From the NCBI RefSeq assembly GCF_046719735.1, contig NZ_JAUTWQ010000014.1, positions 1 to 64,000 of the forward strand: a DNA stretch of 64,000 nt, given 5' to 3'. This document shows, piece by piece, positions 1 to 7,156 of this stretch. The notes under the pieces are model-generated. The model saw nothing but the letters and a program-made list of their open reading frames with translations, did no database searches and had not been told where the DNA came from. This DNA comes from Halobacillus_B rhizosphaerae. Lineage in GTDB: Bacteria > Bacillota > Bacilli > Bacillales > Halobacillaceae. The position numbers and the translations under genes were made by a program. Each line of letters starts with the position of its first letter. Positions within the stretch are counted from its first letter, which is position 1.

Positions 1-37
1 AGGTTGGATAAGTGTCCAACAATCGGGGGTCAGTGTA
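1..37. mobile_element. Possible end of an IS3-family element
   Basis: The first 37 bases, read on the minus strand, contain CTGACCCCCGATTGTTGGAC, which resembles the terminal inverted repeats of IS150-group IS3 elements. A dispersed repeat copy is cut off abruptly next to it, at about position 42. No transposase is visible because the rest would lie left of the window. The resemblance is from memory of the family, so this is a weak call. Confidence 0.3.
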
Positions 38-41
38 TTTT

Positions 42-127
42 GCCTTCCGGGATCTCACCTTGTCCTATCCTCCCATAGGAGTCTCGTCATTTCCCCGACC
101 TCTTTATGGTTATTGTGAGAACGGAAA
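42..127 (-). repeat. Truncated copy of a Bacillaceae dispersed repeat
   Basis: Read on the minus strand, 85 to 42 matches the core of the repeat at 10453-10620 at 36 of 44 positions, including the shared blocks GGTGAG and CCCGGAAGGC. Weaker similarity (TTCCGT and GGGGAAA blocks) continues to about 127. The copy stops just after GGAAGGC and lacks the whole second half, so it is a remnant. Open frames across 12-371 on both strands overlap this repeat, have no convincing ribosome binding site and look spurious. Nothing else is recognisable between 128 and 285. Confidence 0.6.
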
Positions 128-285
128 TATTAAAAGATGTAGGACTCATAATATCTATTACAAAAAGAAATCTATACAGTTTTCCTCTAAATACTACTGC
201 CACCCTATCGAGAATCGTTTCCCCGTCACCCTTATACTTAACCAGGCAACGAACCTTAGTTATCTCCAAATCGGATACTACGAAC

Positions 286-317
286 AAAAAGGCAGCCCGA
301 GGGAGGACTGCCTTTTT
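286..317 (-). terminator. Rho-independent terminator
   Basis: A perfect 10-bp stem, AAAAAGGCAG with CTGCCTTTTT, flanks a 12-base loop. It lies just after the 66-codon minus-strand gene and has a T run on both strands. Confidence 0.8.
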
Positions 318-330
318 GCGGAGGCGTTTA

Positions 331-531
331 TTAAAGGGGATTGGAAGGGGTAAAGCGGGGTGAATGTTCACGGACTAATTGATGCTCAATTCCTGACTGA
401 CGCTGATCCAGATCATAAATACGCCGGTTCGTAACAGCCATCATATCAACGAGCTGAGCGATCGTTTCCTCCTGCTGCTTCATGCGCTGGTAAAGATAGT
501 CACAGTGTGAACATTTATAAGTATTCTTCAA
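331..531 (-). CDS. Small hypothetical CxxC protein, 66 aa
   Basis: I do not recognise a family. The start is TTG at 531 with GGAGG seven bases upstream, and a strong terminator follows the stop, so this is probably a real gene. The N-terminus carries a CSHC pair (CxxC) that could bind zinc or be redox active. Residues 15-50 are charged and predicted helical (QMKQQEETIAQL-like), possibly a short coiled coil. It lies downstream of hpf where secA sits in B. subtilis; secA is not in the window. No signal peptide or membrane segment is visible. Confidence 0.55.
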   Translation of the reverse strand: MKNTYKCSHCDYLYQRMKQQEETIAQLVDMMAVTNRRIYDLDQRQSGIEHQLVREHSPRFTPSNPL

Positions 532-721
532 GCTATCGCCTCCCTGGAAGGATAATACAATTTAGTTATACCACGTATGCGAGAATTGCCGAAATGCGAA
601 GAAAAGGCTTTTCCTATGTTTGAATTCTATGAAAACAGGCTTTTACTAGAGAGATTTACAAGCTTCCTTCTGACTCCTCCTTTGGAATCCCCGCCTTTAT
701 ACCCAAATGAACGATAAAACT

Positions 722-752
722 AAAAAAGCACCCCTCTATTGAGGAGTGCTTT
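722..752 (-). terminator. hpf terminator
   Basis: The stem AGCACTCCTC / GAGGGGTGCT (minus strand) has a 4-base loop and is followed by a T run, 16 bases past the hpf stop. Confidence 0.85.
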
Positions 753-767
753 CATCCTATGAGCTTA

Positions 768-1331
768 TCAAGTTTCGATTAAGCCATATTTGCCGTCACG
801 GCGTTTATATACAATGTTCGTTTCATCCGTATTTGCATTTGTAAATACATAAAATGCATGACCCAGCATATCCATTTGCAAAGCAGCCTCTTCACTATCC
901 ATTGGTTTCAGATCGAAGCGCTTGGTTCGAACGATTTCAATATCAAAGTCACTTTCCTCGTGTTCCTCCAGCTGTTTTTGAGAAGCTTCTCTTTCTAATT
1001 CTGCAAACACATACTTTGGAGCACCCTCTTGGCGGAACTTTCGATTTACTTTCGTTTTATGCTTTCGGATTTGTCGTTCCAATTTATCAACCACAAGGTC
1101 GATGGCAGCGTATAAGTCTGTATTGTGTTCTTCAGCGCGAAGAAGTAGATCCTTCATTGGTATAGTAACCTCGATAGTCTGCTCATCATTATAGACACTT
1201 AAATTGACGTGTACCTCAGAAGACGGCGGAGTATCAAAGTAGCGCTCCAGTTTGCCCACCTTTTTCTCCACATATTCCTTTATGGAATCCGTCACCTCTA
1301 AGTTTTCACCGCGAATGTTGTAACTCATCAT
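768..1331 (-). CDS. hpf: Ribosome hibernation promoting factor, long form
   Basis: This is a long-form Hpf (YvyD type) of 187 aa that dimerises 70S ribosomes into inactive 100S particles in stationary phase or stress. The N-terminal S30AE domain (about 1-110) starts with the typical YNIRGENLEVTDSIKEYVEKK. A variable linker is followed by the C-terminal dimerisation domain (about 130-187) ending in YKRRDGKYGLIE. The start is ATG 1331, followed directly by a second ATG, with AAAGGAGG eight bases upstream. In Bacillus the gene follows the flagellar genes and precedes secA; here an LtaS-like gene separates it from fliT. It is monocistronic, with its own terminator and a possible SigH-type promoter. 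Confidence 0.96.
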   Translation of the reverse strand: MMSYNIRGENLEVTDSIKEYVEKKVGKLERYFDTPPSSEVHVNLSVYNDEQTIEVTIPMKDLLLRAEEHNTDLYAAIDLVVDKLERQIRKHKTKVNRKFRQEGAPKYVFAELEREASQKQLEEHEESDFDIEIVRTKRFDLKPMDSEEAALQMDMLGHAFYVFTNANTDETNIVYKRRDGKYGLIET

Positions 1332-1365
1332 AGAAGTGTCCTCCTTTCATCCTTATGTGTAATAT

Positions 1366-1393
1366 ATTCTACCATACCACACCCCATTCCTGC
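1366..1393 (-). promoter_or_regulatory. Possible SigH-type promoter of hpf
   Basis: The minus strand reads GCAGGAATG and, about 15 bases later, GTAGAAT, close to the AGGA(A/T)(A/T)T and GAAT elements of Spo0H promoters such as spoVG. It lies about 35 bases before the hpf start. B. subtilis yvyD is known to be SigB/SigH controlled; I see no good SigB site here. Confidence 0.35.
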
Positions 1394-1810
1394 ACAAACT
1401 ATCTAAATATTTTGACGAATATATGTCGGAAATTGTTGGAAACCCACGAAAACCTTATGATATTAGTATTTTCAGAAGTTTTAAGAGAGAGATAAAATTG
1501 AATAAAAAAGACGGCAAATGCTGATATTTGGTACTTATTCGTACATTTCCAAACCTTAAACTAAACTGTCCATTTGGTTTATGTAAAACAGAGGAAAAAA
1601 TTTGAGAAAAGAATAGAGTAGGAAATAGTTATCGTTTTCTCCCATTGATATCCAGCCATTCAATAGAATGTTAATCAATTGTAAATCATGTTAAAATGAA
1701 GTTTACACTACTGTTATCATATCTTTACAATTTTTCTATGAAAATGCAAAACTGCGATTACTTTGTTCATAGCGTTTACAGATAGAGGATCTGTTGAAGG
1801 AGGAAGCTCA
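1394..1810. other. Divergent intergenic region, hpf / LtaS-like gene
   Basis: This AT-rich stretch of about 420 bases between divergent genes carries no convincing coding frame. An extended -10-like TGTTAAAAT at about 1689-1697 could serve the + strand gene, but no matching -35 is clear. Nothing else is recognised. Confidence 0.4.
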
Positions 1811-3907
1811 TTGAAGCCATACTATCGTTTATTACCTTTACTGCTGGCTTATATATACATCACAGCAGCAGGCTATATGTTCATTACCTGGGGAGTGTCC
1901 GGAGATTTTAATGTCGTTTTTGACTGGGCGCAATTTCACACTACATTACTGGTTCTCCTAGTCTTTGGAGTTTCGATACTCTTATGGATACTGACACTCT
2001 GGCTAAGTAAGAATGAGTTTTTAACTAAACTATCACTCTCTCAAGCTTACGCCTACTTTACTGCTTTGCTGTTTTCGATCACAGTAGGTTTGATATCCGC
2101 TGGTGTATTTTTAATCTATCAAATTGATATCAAACATCTAGTGGATACAACGGAGTGGATTCAGCATAATTTAAGTACCTTTCTATTTAGTGCCTTTCTA
2201 TTATCTCTGCTTACTTTCGGCCTAATGCTCGTCATCGGCGAGGCGTTTCTTACGTCGGGGATCGCTTTGGTGCTATACTTTATCTTCGCGATTACCAACC
2301 ATTATAAGCTGATCTTTCGAAATGAACCGCTGTTTCCGAATGACCTGGTGCAAATCGGCCAAATGAAAGATGTCATTCCATTAATCAGCGATAGCATTTC
2401 GCTGCCGATCACGATCGGAATTATTGCGGTCTGCATAGGTTTACTCGTTCTATGGTTCTTTCTGCCGAAGATTAAGCTTAAACTAATTGCCCGGATCATT
2501 GTGCTGATCCCGGTCATCTTTTTAATCAAATCATTTTTCATCTATGATGGTACTTTTGCAGAAAAATATTATTCCGAATATGCGAGTCTCATGCCATGGA
2601 ACCAGAACGCCAGTTACGATCATAATGGCCCTGTGATTGGTATGGTATCTAATCTTAAATTGAATATTCTAGAGGAACCGGACACGTATACGAAAGGTTC
2701 CATGGAAAAAACGTTAACCTCTGTTAAAACGGTATCTTCCGCTTCGACTCAAACAGCTTCGTCCGTATTTGCATCGATGCCGACACAAGCTGATTTGCCG
2801 GTGAAAGCCAATATTATTTTTTATATGAATGAAACGTTCTGGGATCCGACTAAGCTTGACTTGAAATTCTCTGAAGATCCATTGAAAAACACACGCAAGC
2901 TGATGGAAAAATACCCTTCTGGCTCCATTCTCAGTCCGGCGTTCGGGGGGAATACAGCAAACGTAGAATTCGAGGCGCTGACCAGTTATTCCATGAACTA
3001 CGTAAATCCAGGCGGTCTGCCTTATGAGCACGTACTGTCTCATAAAGACTACCCATCCTTTGCTTCTTATTTAGACCAGCTGGGTTACTTTACAGAAGCG
3101 ATCCATCCAAACGGAGGAAATCTCTACCGCCGGCAAACCGTTTATCCGAATATCGGGTTTGATAAAGCCGAATTCATTGACGATATGAAGTATACGAAAA
3201 AAGACAACGACCGCTTTGTTTCCGACGATTCGGTCGTGAATGAAATTTTAGATGTCGTGAAGCAAAAGAAAGAACCTGCCTTCGTCCACGCGGTCACGAT
3301 CGCGAATCACTTGCCTTATGGCGGGAATAAGTACAAAGATGGAAGCTCGATAAAAGTATCAGGCGGAAATCTATCGCCTGATTCCAAGGAAAAAGTCGAG
3401 GTGTATTCAGAAGGGATTAAACGATCCGATCAGACGTTAAAACGATTGGAAGAAGAAGTACAATCGTTAACGGAACCAACTCTGGTTGTCGTTTGGGGGG
3501 ATCACCTGCCGTCTCTCGGGCCGAACCTTAAAGCCTATAAAGAAGCGAACTATGGCAAAGGGCAAAAGCAATCAACCAACCCTGATTACTATGAAACGCC
3601 ATTGCTCTTTATTTCAAATTTCGATACCGGTCTTCAAAAAGACGTGGGCGTGATGAGCCCGATTTACTTTGCTCCCACCATCGTTCATGCACTCGATTAC
3701 AAGAGCAACCTGTTCTACAACTATTTAGAGGAAATGAACAAGAAAATCCCTGCCTTCAAAGAAAACCTGTACATGCAGGAGAACGGACGCATCGTTAATT
3801 CGCCCGATGACCTGCCCGCTTCTACACAGAAGCTGCTGCAAAATTATCATGAAATGGAATTTGATGTGCTCTCCGGCGACCAATATATTAAGAAAAAATT
3901 ATATTAA
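1811..3907 (+). CDS. LtaS-family polyglycerol-phosphate synthase-like sulfatase
   Basis: This is a 698-aa membrane enzyme of the LTA synthase/phosphoglycerol transferase family. About five to six N-terminal membrane helices (to residue 245) are followed by a large extracellular sulfatase-fold domain (about 330-690). The family's catalytic set is recognisable: a Glu in FYMNETFWD (about 341), a Thr in FGGNTANVEFE (about 382) and the metal-binding WGDH near residue 575. The best start is TTG 1811, with AAGGAGG seven bases upstream; a TTG at 1763 in the same frame has no such site. It would extend glycerol-phosphate chains or modify wall polymers outside the cell. Which subtype (LtaS, YfnI, YqgS or YvgJ-like) cannot be settled here. 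It is the lone + strand gene between hpf and the flagellar operon. Confidence 0.85.
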   Translation: MKPYYRLLPLLLAYIYITAAGYMFITWGVSGDFNVVFDWAQFHTTLLVLLVFGVSILLWILTLWLSKNEFLTKLSLSQAYAYFTALLFSITVGLISAGVFLIYQIDIKHLVDTTEWIQHNLSTFLFSAFLLSLLTFGLMLVIGEAFLTSGIALVLYFIFAITNHYKLIFRNEPLFPNDLVQIGQMKDVIPLISDSISLPITIGIIAVCIGLLVLWFFLPKIKLKLIARIIVLIPVIFLIKSFFIYDGTFAEKYYSEYASLMPWNQNASYDHNGPVIGMVSNLKLNILEEPDTYTKGSMEKTLTSVKTVSSASTQTASSVFASMPTQADLPVKANIIFYMNETFWDPTKLDLKFSEDPLKNTRKLMEKYPSGSILSPAFGGNTANVEFEALTSYSMNYVNPGGLPYEHVLSHKDYPSFASYLDQLGYFTEAIHPNGGNLYRRQTVYPNIGFDKAEFIDDMKYTKKDNDRFVSDDSVVNEILDVVKQKKEPAFVHAVTIANHLPYGGNKYKDGSSIKVSGGNLSPDSKEKVEVYSEGIKRSDQTLKRLEEEVQSLTEPTLVVVWGDHLPSLGPNLKAYKEANYGKGQKQSTNPDYYETPLLFISNFDTGLQKDVGVMSPIYFAPTIVHALDYKSNLFYNYLEEMNKKIPAFKENLYMQENGRIVNSPDDLPASTQKLLQNYHEMEFDVLSGDQYIKKKLY

Positions 3908-3912
3908 GCATA

Positions 3913-3943
3913 GAAAAAGCTAGCCGCTTGGGCTAGCTTTTTT
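3913..3943. terminator. Bidirectional terminator
   Basis: The stem AAAAAGCTAGCC / GGCTAGCTTTTT has a short loop. It serves the + strand LtaS-like gene and the converging minus-strand flagellar operon. Confidence 0.9.
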
Positions 3944-3964
3944 CTATGTATGTACCCCGTGCAT

Positions 3965-4348
3965 TTAGTGAGCAATGTAAGGCTTCACAAACAATTGCAT
4001 TTGGTCGCGCCAGCTCTCATAGGCAGGAACCACCTTTTCAGCCAGCAGCAGCCGCTTCTCTTCCTGCTTTTCCAGCTCAAACCAGCCCTTTAAATGCTCA
4101 ATCATTGAATGGAAATCCTCAATCAGGAAATTGGCCTGATTGTCGCCATCAAATAGCGTCACCATCTGCTCATGCGTGACACTCATTTGCTCAAAGGACA
4201 GCAAAACATCTTCAAACACCTGCTGCACTTCTTTTGGAGCTTCTTCGTTCATGTTCTCCTCTAAATATTCAAATGCCTCACTCGTTACAATGAGTAATCG
4301 ATCGTATTCTCTCAGCATATGATGCTGCTCTGCAGTTAATTCTGACAT
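3965..4348 (-). CDS. Flagellar-operon distal hypothetical protein
   Basis: This 127-aa acidic, soluble, all-helical protein is not assigned to a named family. It is the last gene of the flaG-fliD-fliS-fliT operon. The start is taken as ATG 4348 because AGGTGATT lies just upstream, overlapping the fliT stop; a GTG at 4357 is possible but has a poorer site. The sequence is rich in Glu, Met and His (EQHHMLREYDRLL; VTHEQMVTLF) with no signal peptide. Position and composition suggest a chaperone-like or FliT-like helper, but that is only inferred from context. Confidence 0.65.
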   Translation of the reverse strand: MSELTAEQHHMLREYDRLLIVTSEAFEYLEENMNEEAPKEVQQVFEDVLLSFEQMSVTHEQMVTLFDGDNQANFLIEDFHSMIEHLKGWFELEKQEEKRLLLAEKVVPAYESWRDQMQLFVKPYIAH

Positions 4349-4360
4349 TACAATCACCTA

Positions 4361-4714
4361 CTACTTCCTATGGTCCATAAACTTACCGTCATAGCTGGAA
4401 ACACTTTGATAAGGATTCGTATAGCGCTGATTGCTGGATTTCTTTTTTTTCATCGTTCTCATAGCGGCCTTTAAATCCTTAAATAAACGATCCAATCGCT
4501 GTTCCAGCTGCGGTTCCTTTTGGAGCACTTGATCAATTAGCTGACGCTCTTCCCGCGTGCTTGCTTGAGGTAATTCTTTCACTAAATACTCACGTTCGTC
4601 AAGAATTTGATTTACTTTTTTCAAAAGATCGTCCCGGTTCGCTTCCGTTACCTTTTGCCCAAGCAGAGATTCGAGCTGATTCGAAAGCTCAGCGAATTTT
4701 TTCCACTTCTCCAT
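4361..4714 (-). CDS. fliT: Flagellar protein FliT-like chaperone
   Basis: This 117-aa, highly charged, helical protein lies directly after fliS, the position of the FliT export chaperone for FliD. The ATG at 4714 shares one base with the fliS stop (TAATG), which implies translational coupling; an upstream in-frame extension to 4774 would lie wholly inside fliS and is unlikely. The C-terminus is basic (MRTMKKKKSSNQ). FliT proteins are poorly conserved, so the call rests on size, helical character and gene order. Confidence 0.75.
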   Translation of the reverse strand: MEKWKKFAELSNQLESLLGQKVTEANRDDLLKKVNQILDEREYLVKELPQASTREERQLIDQVLQKEPQLEQRLDRLFKDLKAAMRTMKKKKSSNQRYTNPYQSVSSYDGKFMDHRK

Positions 4715-5103
4715 TAAGCGTTGCCGCCCTGTCCGTACTGAAGTTTTCTTGTTTGCAGGATAACTTCCTTCCACGTGTCTCTGAACTCCACAGCCATCCC
4801 GTGAACTTCATCAAGGATCGCTGCATCATTTTTCACATTTGCTTCCATTAAGCGACGGTTCATGTAGTCGTACAAAGGCAGGATTTCTTTCGAGACCGCG
4901 TACTCCTGATTCATAGTCACCATCAGCTCTTGAATAATGTTCTGCGCTTTTTGAATATTGGTGTTCTTCTTCTCAATTTCTTTATTTTCCATCGCTGTTT
5001 TTGCGACTTTAATGAACTTAATGCAGCCATTGTAAAGCATTAAAGTCAGTTCACCGGGAGACGCCGTTTCTACTGAATTATTTTGATAAGCCTGAATAGA
5101 CAT
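4714..5103 (-). CDS. fliS: Flagellin export chaperone FliS
   Basis: FliS binds the C-terminus of flagellin in the cytoplasm and prevents premature polymerisation. The protein is 129 aa, normal for the family. The N-terminus AYQNNSVETASPGELTLMLY and the following YNGCIKFIKVA are the hallmark FliS motif. It lies 15 bases after fliD and overlaps fliT by one base. In B. subtilis FliS also interacts with FliW, whose gene is nearby in this window. Confidence 0.95.
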   Translation of the reverse strand: MSIQAYQNNSVETASPGELTLMLYNGCIKFIKVAKTAMENKEIEKKNTNIQKAQNIIQELMVTMNQEYAVSKEILPLYDYMNRRLMEANVKNDAAILDEVHGMAVEFRDTWKEVILQTRKLQYGQGGNA

Positions 5104-5118
5104 TTTTACATTACCCCT

Positions 5119-6666
5119 TTATGATCCAAAACTTTGTGACAGGTAGGCAGATTGAGAATTCAGCTTGGAGATCGCTTTCTCCATGGCACCAAATTGCGAC
5201 CAGTAGCGGTCTTCAATGTCACTTAACCGGTCCTCAAAAGCATTCATGCGATCATCCATATTCCCTAACTGGCGGCCGAGTGTATAGCTCTCCTCGGTAC
5301 TGGAAGTTTTCCCAGCTTTGCGCTCTATGTTATCCATCGTGGTAGAAATCGACGTCTTCAGCTTTTCCACTATCCCTTTTTCAGTGTCCGTGCCGGCAAA
5401 AAGGTCGTGAACGGCATCAGGGTCCTTCCGTAATGCTTCTCGTAAGTCGTCCTCGTTGATTAACAGCTTCCCTTTGTCCATGTAGTTAGCCGAAGTTTTA
5501 ATCCCAATCTGCGAGAGCTGCGTATACTCTCCGCCCGTTTCGACATTGGAATACCAGTCCTGTCGCATCGAAGAAAGACCACCGCGGATATTAGCGTCAC
5601 TGTACAGCATCCCGCTTTTCGCCTTCTCATTCCAAAGCTCGATTTCTTTCTCGTCCATATCTTCCTTTTGCTTATCCGTTAACGGCTGGAAGTCGCGGTG
5701 ACGCCTTTCGTCCACCTGCTTATTCAAATCTTCAATCATCTTATTATACTTATCAACAAATTTCGTGATCGAATCAACCGCTGAGTCGACGTCGTTTGAG
5801 ACGTTCACATTCACCGCCTTGTCCATGACGCTGTTGAATTGGAAGTTCACGCCGTTTAGGGTGTAATTATTATCATGGGTGTTGATGACCAGATCGTTGT
5901 TATAAACGAATTGAGCGTCGGTTCCGCCTTTTTCATTTAATTCCCAGGTGCCGCTGGAATTGTCGCCGTTCTTTAATCCAAGAGTATTGGAAAGAAAACC
6001 AGCCGTCGAACCATTAAAACCAATTTCTGCTCCTAAAAACTTAGATTGATCGGTATTAAAATCTCCTGTTTCTGTCCGTTCAATCATCACTTTGTCCGCA
6101 CTTTGATCATAGAAGGCCCGGACCCCTAAATCGGAATCGTTAATTTCTCCTAAAATATCATTTAAAGATTTATCCATCGTGACATTAAAGTCTTTGGAAA
6201 CGGGTCCATCTTCACTATAGGTTTCAATCGTGAACGTGCCTGTCTGAATCGCGTTCGTAAACTTGCTGGATTGAGTGGACAACGCTTTTGTAGGATCAAT
6301 TTTATCCGCTGAATCTTTTGATAAAGAAGATTCACTTAAGTTATAAGCTGCTGTCGCAAGCTTTTTCACCTGAACATTATAGTTCCCATTTCCCGCACTA
6401 GCCGTAGCTTCCGCTGTGATCGCAGTTGTGGGTGAAGACGTCTTCTTCGTGTTATACGTCTTTTCAAGCTTCATATCTAACGTCATATTATCCAGCTCAA
6501 GCAGCTGCTTATTGACATCACGGTAAGCGTCCCGCTGCCAGGTCATCCACTTTTTGTCCTGTTCCATTTTGTCTAACGGCATACGTTCCGCTTTCATCAG
6601 CTTGCTGACGATTTCATCCGTATTCATCCCGGAAGCTAAACCGCCGACTCTCATTAAATCACTCAT
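5119..6666 (-). CDS. fliD: Flagellar filament cap FliD (HAP2)
   Basis: This is the filament cap at the distal tip that guides flagellin polymerisation. It is 515 aa. The N-terminal FliD_N motif (GLASGMNTDEIVSKLMKAER) and heptad-rich N- and C-terminal ends flank a variable middle. The C-terminal coiled coil (about 455-510, EDRLSDIEDRYWSQF) is typical. It lies between flaG (12-base gap) and fliS in a SigD-type operon. Confidence 0.96.
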   Translation of the reverse strand: MSDLMRVGGLASGMNTDEIVSKLMKAERMPLDKMEQDKKWMTWQRDAYRDVNKQLLELDNMTLDMKLEKTYNTKKTSSPTTAITAEATASAGNGNYNVQVKKLATAAYNLSESSLSKDSADKIDPTKALSTQSSKFTNAIQTGTFTIETYSEDGPVSKDFNVTMDKSLNDILGEINDSDLGVRAFYDQSADKVMIERTETGDFNTDQSKFLGAEIGFNGSTAGFLSNTLGLKNGDNSSGTWELNEKGGTDAQFVYNNDLVINTHDNNYTLNGVNFQFNSVMDKAVNVNVSNDVDSAVDSITKFVDKYNKMIEDLNKQVDERRHRDFQPLTDKQKEDMDEKEIELWNEKAKSGMLYSDANIRGGLSSMRQDWYSNVETGGEYTQLSQIGIKTSANYMDKGKLLINEDDLREALRKDPDAVHDLFAGTDTEKGIVEKLKTSISTTMDNIERKAGKTSSTEESYTLGRQLGNMDDRMNAFEDRLSDIEDRYWSQFGAMEKAISKLNSQSAYLSQSFGS

Positions 6667-6678
6667 GTTATCACCTGC

Positions 6679-7044
6679 TTATATTTTATGATCCACAATA
6701 ATTCCAAGAGACTCCTCCATGGCTGCAAAGAAATCGAGCATTTTCTTCGGAGGAATTTCTTTCACTACTTGATCTGTTTGACTATCGACGATTGTGACAT
6801 AGTATTCTTCTAATTTTTCATGGTATTGGAAGCGAATCGAGGTTTTGACTGGTTCTAAAAACTTGTTCATTCCCTCCACCGCTTTTTTAATATCTTCTTT
6901 ATGAAATTTTTGTTCACTTTGAGTTTGATCGTCTCTTTGTTTTTTAGTATCTGTCTTGTTCTCCTGAACAGATGTATGAAGCACTCGCTGTTTCGTATCT
7001 CTCTGGAGAAGTTGTGATTGGGTCTGTATTTTTGCTACGTCCAC
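6679..7044 (-). CDS. flaG: FlaG family flagellar protein (YvyC)
   Basis: This 121-aa FlaG-domain protein has a polar N-terminus (KQRDDQTQSEQ) and a conserved C-terminal half with LEEYYVTIVDSQTDQVVKEIPPKKMLDFFAAM. FlaG proteins affect filament length and accompany fliD. The start is GTG 7044, with GGGAG about nine bases upstream. It is the first gene after the hag terminator and sits behind a SigD-like promoter. Confidence 0.9.
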   Translation of the reverse strand: MDVAKIQTQSQLLQRDTKQRVLHTSVQENKTDTKKQRDDQTQSEQKFHKEDIKKAVEGMNKFLEPVKTSIRFQYHEKLEEYYVTIVDSQTDQVVKEIPPKKMLDFFAAMEESLGIIVDHKI

Positions 7045-7079
7045 CTTCTACAACTCCCTAACCTATTCTGTTTCTTTTT

Positions 7080-7106
7080 ATATCGGATCTAGTAAAGAAA
7101 TATTAA
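7080..7106 (-). promoter_or_regulatory. SigD-type promoter of flaG-fliD-fliS-fliT
   Basis: The minus strand has TTAA, exactly 15 bases, then TCCGATAT, against the consensus TAAA-N15-GCCGATAT. It lies between the hag terminator and flaG. Confidence 0.65.
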
Positions 7107-7115
7107 GGGTAAAAG

Positions 7116-7144
7116 AAAAAACCCTTCCGGATTGGAAGGGTTTT
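7116..7144 (-). terminator. hag terminator
   Basis: The stem AAAACCCTTCC / GGAAGGGTTTT has a 5-base loop and a T run on the minus strand, just after the flagellin stop. Confidence 0.92.
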
Positions 7145-7156
7145 GAATGATTATTA

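Noticed and set aside
12..371. Open frames on both strands at the left edge
   Set aside because: They overlap a repeat remnant, lack a ribosome binding site and show no family features.
1394..1810. SigB promoter for hpf
   Set aside because: GTTT and GGG elements are present but spaced only 9-11 bases apart, too close for SigB.
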